DNA of 7,755 bases from assembly GCA_947374705.1 (NCBI GenBank), contig CANCDA010000117.1, positions 1 to 7,755 of the forward strand, read 5' to 3'. The translations under genes and the position numbers were made by a program. The stretch is from Comamonadaceae bacterium (GTDB lineage Bacteria > Pseudomonadota > Gammaproteobacteria > Burkholderiales > Burkholderiaceae_C). Below the pieces are notes generated by a model. The model saw only the letters and a list, made by a program, of their open reading frames with translations, had not been told where the DNA came from and did not search any database. Positions 5,567-7,755 of this stretch are shown here, in pieces; position 1 is the stretch's first letter, and each line of letters begins with the position of its first letter.

Positions 5567-6484
5567 ATGAGAATTGCATTCATCGGCCAGCAAGACTTTG
5601 GCAAGGCCACGCTGGAGGCGTTTTTAGCCCGTGGCGACACGGTTGCCGGGGTCTTTTGCAAACCCGAAAAACCCGGCGAAAAACCGGATGCCTTGTGCGC
5701 TGCCGCAAAGGCATTGGGCTTGCCCGTATTTCAGTTTGACAAGCTCACGAGCCCTGAGGCCGAGCAAGCCATGCATGAGCTGAATGCGGACATCGGCGTG
5801 ATGGCCTATGTGCTGCAATTTGTGCCGCAATCTTTGGTGAACATCCCCAAGCACGGCACGATCCAATACCACCCTTCTCTCTTGCCCCGCTACCGTGGCC
5901 CCTCCTCCATCAACTGGCCCATTGCACGTGGCGACACGGTCACAGGTTTGAGCATTTTTCGCCCGACTGATGGCCTGGACGAAGGCCCCGTCATCTTGCA
6001 AAAAACCTGCGCCATTGGCCCGGATGAAACCTTGGGTGAGGTGTACTTCAACGCACTGTTCCCCATGGGTGTGGCCGCCTTGCTAGAGGCTGCTGATCTT
6101 GTCGTTAGTGGTCAGCACCGTGAAGTGGTGCAAGACGAATCTCTGGCCAGCTACGAAGGCTGGTTCCGGGCCGAAGAATCCAAAATCAACTGGGCCAACC
6201 ACGTGGATCAGGTCTATGACTTGATACGTGCCTGCAACCCAGCGCCTGGGGCTTGGACTGAGCTGGCCGGTGTCAAGGTGAGCCTGTATGACTGCCGCAA
6301 ACACGTCGCGCGACGCTTTGCGGACGTGAAGGGCAAACCTGGTGCCATCTCCAAAATCACCGAGACTTCGATTTTCATCAACGCACAAGGCGGAACCATC
6401 GAAGTGCTCAAACTCAAACCCGAAGGAGGCAAGAAAATGAGTGGTGCAGAATTTGCGCAAGCCTTCCCCTTGCACACGGCATGA
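5567..6484 (+). CDS. Stand-alone formyltransferase/hydrolase resembling the N-terminal domain of 10-formyl-THF dehydrogenase
   Basis: The 305-residue protein has a formyl_transf_N fold at about 1-185 (MRIAFIGQQDFGKATLEAFL), the folate-site block YHPSLLPRYRGPSSINW at 101-117, and TDGLDEGPVILQK at 134-146 with catalytic-type His102 and Asp138. A C-terminal Fmt_C-like domain follows, with KINWANHVDQVYDLIRACNP at 206-225 and PGAWTE at 227-232. The SSINW and KINW blocks and the overall length resemble the hydrolase domain of 10-formyltetrahydrofolate dehydrogenase more than Met-tRNA formyltransferase. There is no carrier or aldehyde dehydrogenase domain and no ACT domain as in PurU. It may hydrolyse or transfer formyl groups from 10-formyl-THF; the acceptor is unknown. 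The frame is open back to 5483 inside the TSUP gene, but the ATG at 5567 matches the family N-terminus and follows an A/G-rich stretch. Residue 100 is Gln where transferases have Asn. Confidence 0.82.
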   Translation: MRIAFIGQQDFGKATLEAFLARGDTVAGVFCKPEKPGEKPDALCAAAKALGLPVFQFDKLTSPEAEQAMHELNADIGVMAYVLQFVPQSLVNIPKHGTIQYHPSLLPRYRGPSSINWPIARGDTVTGLSIFRPTDGLDEGPVILQKTCAIGPDETLGEVYFNALFPMGVAALLEAADLVVSGQHREVVQDESLASYEGWFRAEESKINWANHVDQVYDLIRACNPAPGAWTELAGVKVSLYDCRKHVARRFADVKGKPGAISKITETSIFINAQGGTIEVLKLKPEGGKKMSGAEFAQAFPLHTA

Positions 6485-6662
6485 ATCCAAGCTGTAGAAC
6501 GACCCCCGTGTTAACCCTTAGAGTGCCGTACCAATTCCAAAAAGTTGACCCCCATCAAGAGCATTTGTGCACGACTAATTAAACTCTTGCCAGCTTGCTG
6601 ACCCCAACACAGCCATTGCCGCCAAATTGGGCGATCTTCATTTTTTTGACACAGGAAACATC
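6485..6662. other. Intergenic region between the formyltransferase and the Bug receptor
   Basis: This 178-base gap contains no coding frame with support. It is more AT-rich than its surroundings, with TAATTAAACT at 6576-6585 and a T-run at 6641-6647. A TTGACC (6545-6550) resembles a -35 box, but no -10 lies at a suitable distance. No terminator hairpin was found after the formyltransferase. The promoter for the receptor gene is probably here but cannot be placed. A good AGGA Shine-Dalgarno (6653-6656) ends the region. Confidence 0.5.
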
Positions 6663-7691
6663 ATGCGCAAAACCAAGCCAACCCCGTTGGGTTCTCGATT
6701 TGTAAAAACCGCCTTGGGCCTGCTTGCAGCCACAGGCTTCTTGGCAGCCTCACCCGCCATGGCGGCCTGGGAGCCCACCAAGCCGGTCGAGTTCATCGTG
6801 CCCGCAGGTACAGGCGGTGGTGCAGACCAAATGGCACGTCTGCTCCAGGGCATCATCATCAAGCACAAGCTGATGAAAGAACCCATGATCGTCGTGAACA
6901 AGTCGGGGGGCGCAGGGGCTGAAGGCTTTTTGGACGTCAAAGAGTCCAAGGGCAACCCGCACAAAATCGTCATCACGCTGTCCAACCTGTTCACCACCCC
7001 ACTCGCCACAGGCGTGCCCTTCAACTGGCGCGACATGACCCCGGTGGCCATGCTGGCGTTGGACCAGTTTGTGCTGTGGACCAATGCAGAAGCTCCGTAC
7101 AAAACGGCGGCTGAGTACATTGCAGCCGTGAAGGCCGCTGGCCCGAGCAAAATGAAAATGGGCGGCACGGGCTCCAAGCAAGAAGACCAAATTTTGACCG
7201 TGGGCCTGGAAAAAGCCACCGGCACGAAATTCATCTACATCCCCTTCAAAGGGGGCGGTGACGTCGCTGTGCAACTGGTGGGCAAGCACATTGACTCCAG
7301 CGTGAACAACCCCATCGAAGCCGTGGCCCAGTGGCGTGCAGGTAAGTTGAAGGCCTTGTGCGTGTTTGATGACACGCGCATGCCCTACAAAACCAAGGTC
7401 ACCGACACCCAATCTTGGTTCGACATCCCCACCTGCAAAGAGTCGGGCGTCCCCACCGATTACGTCATGCTGCGCGGCATCTTCATGCCTGCCGGTGCCA
7501 CGCCTGATCAGTTGAACTTCTACGTTGAACTGTTCAAGAAAATTCGCGCCACGCCCGATTGGAAAGACTACATGGAAAAAGGCGCTTTCAACCAGACCTT
7601 CATGTCCGGTGCTGACTTCACCAAATGGCTGGGCGCTGCTGAAAACACCCACCGCGATCTGATGAAAGAAGCAGGCTTTATTGCCAAATAA
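6663..7691 (+). CDS. Bug/TctC-family periplasmic tripartite tricarboxylate transporter receptor
   Basis: The 342-residue protein is a periplasmic solute receptor of the Bug (TctC) family, which is greatly expanded in Burkholderiales and usually binds carboxylates or related small molecules for TctAB transporters. A signal peptide is clear: basic n-region MRKTKPTPLGSRFVK, hydrophobic ALGLLAATGFLAA, and cleavage near AMA|AWEP (34/35). The mature part starts with KPVEFIVPAGTGGGADQMAR at 40-59, the ligand-binding first loop. It continues with VVNKSGGAGAEGF at 77-89, the hinge block GGTGSKQEDQIL at 167-178, FKGGGDVAVQLVGKHID at 195-211 and the late MLRGIFMPAGATPDQL at 269-284. The ATG at 6663 is chosen over one 12 codons upstream because it has an AGGA six bases before it and gives a normal signal peptide. 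No tctA or tctB is visible, and a terminator follows directly, so it appears to be an orphan receptor. Ligand unknown. Confidence 0.95.
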   Translation: MRKTKPTPLGSRFVKTALGLLAATGFLAASPAMAAWEPTKPVEFIVPAGTGGGADQMARLLQGIIIKHKLMKEPMIVVNKSGGAGAEGFLDVKESKGNPHKIVITLSNLFTTPLATGVPFNWRDMTPVAMLALDQFVLWTNAEAPYKTAAEYIAAVKAAGPSKMKMGGTGSKQEDQILTVGLEKATGTKFIYIPFKGGGDVAVQLVGKHIDSSVNNPIEAVAQWRAGKLKALCVFDDTRMPYKTKVTDTQSWFDIPTCKESGVPTDYVMLRGIFMPAGATPDQLNFYVELFKKIRATPDWKDYMEKGAFNQTFMSGADFTKWLGAAENTHRDLMKEAGFIAK

Positions 7692-7720
7692 ATTGAGCGG
7701 TCTTCCCTGCGCTCACTAAG

Positions 7721-7753
7721 AACAAAGCTCAACCTGGTTTGAGCTTTGTTTTT
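7721..7753 (+). terminator. Intrinsic terminator after the Bug receptor gene
   Basis: AACAAAGCTCAA (7721-7732) and TTGAGCTTTGTT (7739-7750) form a perfect 12-bp stem with a six-base loop, ending in a run of five T (7749-7753). It lies 30 bases after the stop codon. The A-run on the 5' side is short, so termination on the other strand would be weaker. Confidence 0.9.
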
Positions 7754-7755
7754 GC

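Noticed and set aside
4776..5570. 264-codon plus-strand frame overlapping the TSUP gene in another frame
   Set aside because: Full of His, Arg, Gly and Cys with no membrane segments or motifs; the 4732-5529 frame shows the clear TSUP repeats.
6750..7652. 300-codon open frame on the minus strand opposite the Bug receptor gene
   Set aside because: The sense strand encodes a complete, conserved receptor with signal peptide and Shine-Dalgarno. The antisense product is His/Gly-rich, resembles no family I know, and is a typical high-GC shadow.
1..7755. CRISPR arrays, insertion sequences, prophage, tRNA, toxin-antitoxin or defence genes
   Set aside because: No spaced direct repeats, terminal inverted repeats with a transposase, tRNA-like folds or matching proteins were seen; all large frames are explained by the genes listed.

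Overview
The window looks like a chromosomal segment of a betaproteobacterium, most likely Burkholderiales/Comamonadaceae. The evidence is fairly high GC with long antisense shadow frames, a Bug-family (TctC) periplasmic receptor, TACAAT-type -10 boxes, and the order zapB-like gene - zapA - 6S RNA. No phage, transposon, CRISPR, rRNA or tRNA sequence was seen.

Left half, minus strand (1-3816): a vitamin B12 module. A complete cobalamin riboswitch (3598-3816) leads a three-gene operon: btuB (outer-membrane corrinoid receptor), cobB/cbiA (cobyrinate a,c-diamide synthase), and a BtuF-like binding protein that runs off the left edge. Both gene junctions are 4-base ATGA overlaps, so translation is probably coupled along the mRNA. 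The set combines corrinoid import with a corrin-modifying step and is probably turned down when adenosylcobalamin is plentiful.

Middle, plus strand (about 3830-4670): a divergent promoter region that shares its DNA with the riboswitch promoter. It is followed by a small coiled-coil ZapB-like gene, zapA (FtsZ-ring protein, joined by another ATGA overlap) and the 6S RNA gene ssrS. The 6S ends form a long closing stem.

Right half, plus strand (4732-7755): a TSUP/TauE-SafE membrane exporter, then 37 bases later a stand-alone formyltransferase resembling the hydrolase domain of 10-formyltetrahydrofolate dehydrogenase. After a 178-base gap comes a Bug-type receptor gene closed by a strong intrinsic terminator.

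Most of the window is recognisable, conserved biology. I did not find a convincing undescribed multi-gene system. The best leads are small: the btuB leader (a hairpin and a tiny upstream ORF between the riboswitch and a start codon without a Shine-Dalgarno), the near-leaderless zapB-like start, heptamer repeats before 6S RNA, and a Gln at a diagnostic active-site position of the formyltransferase.
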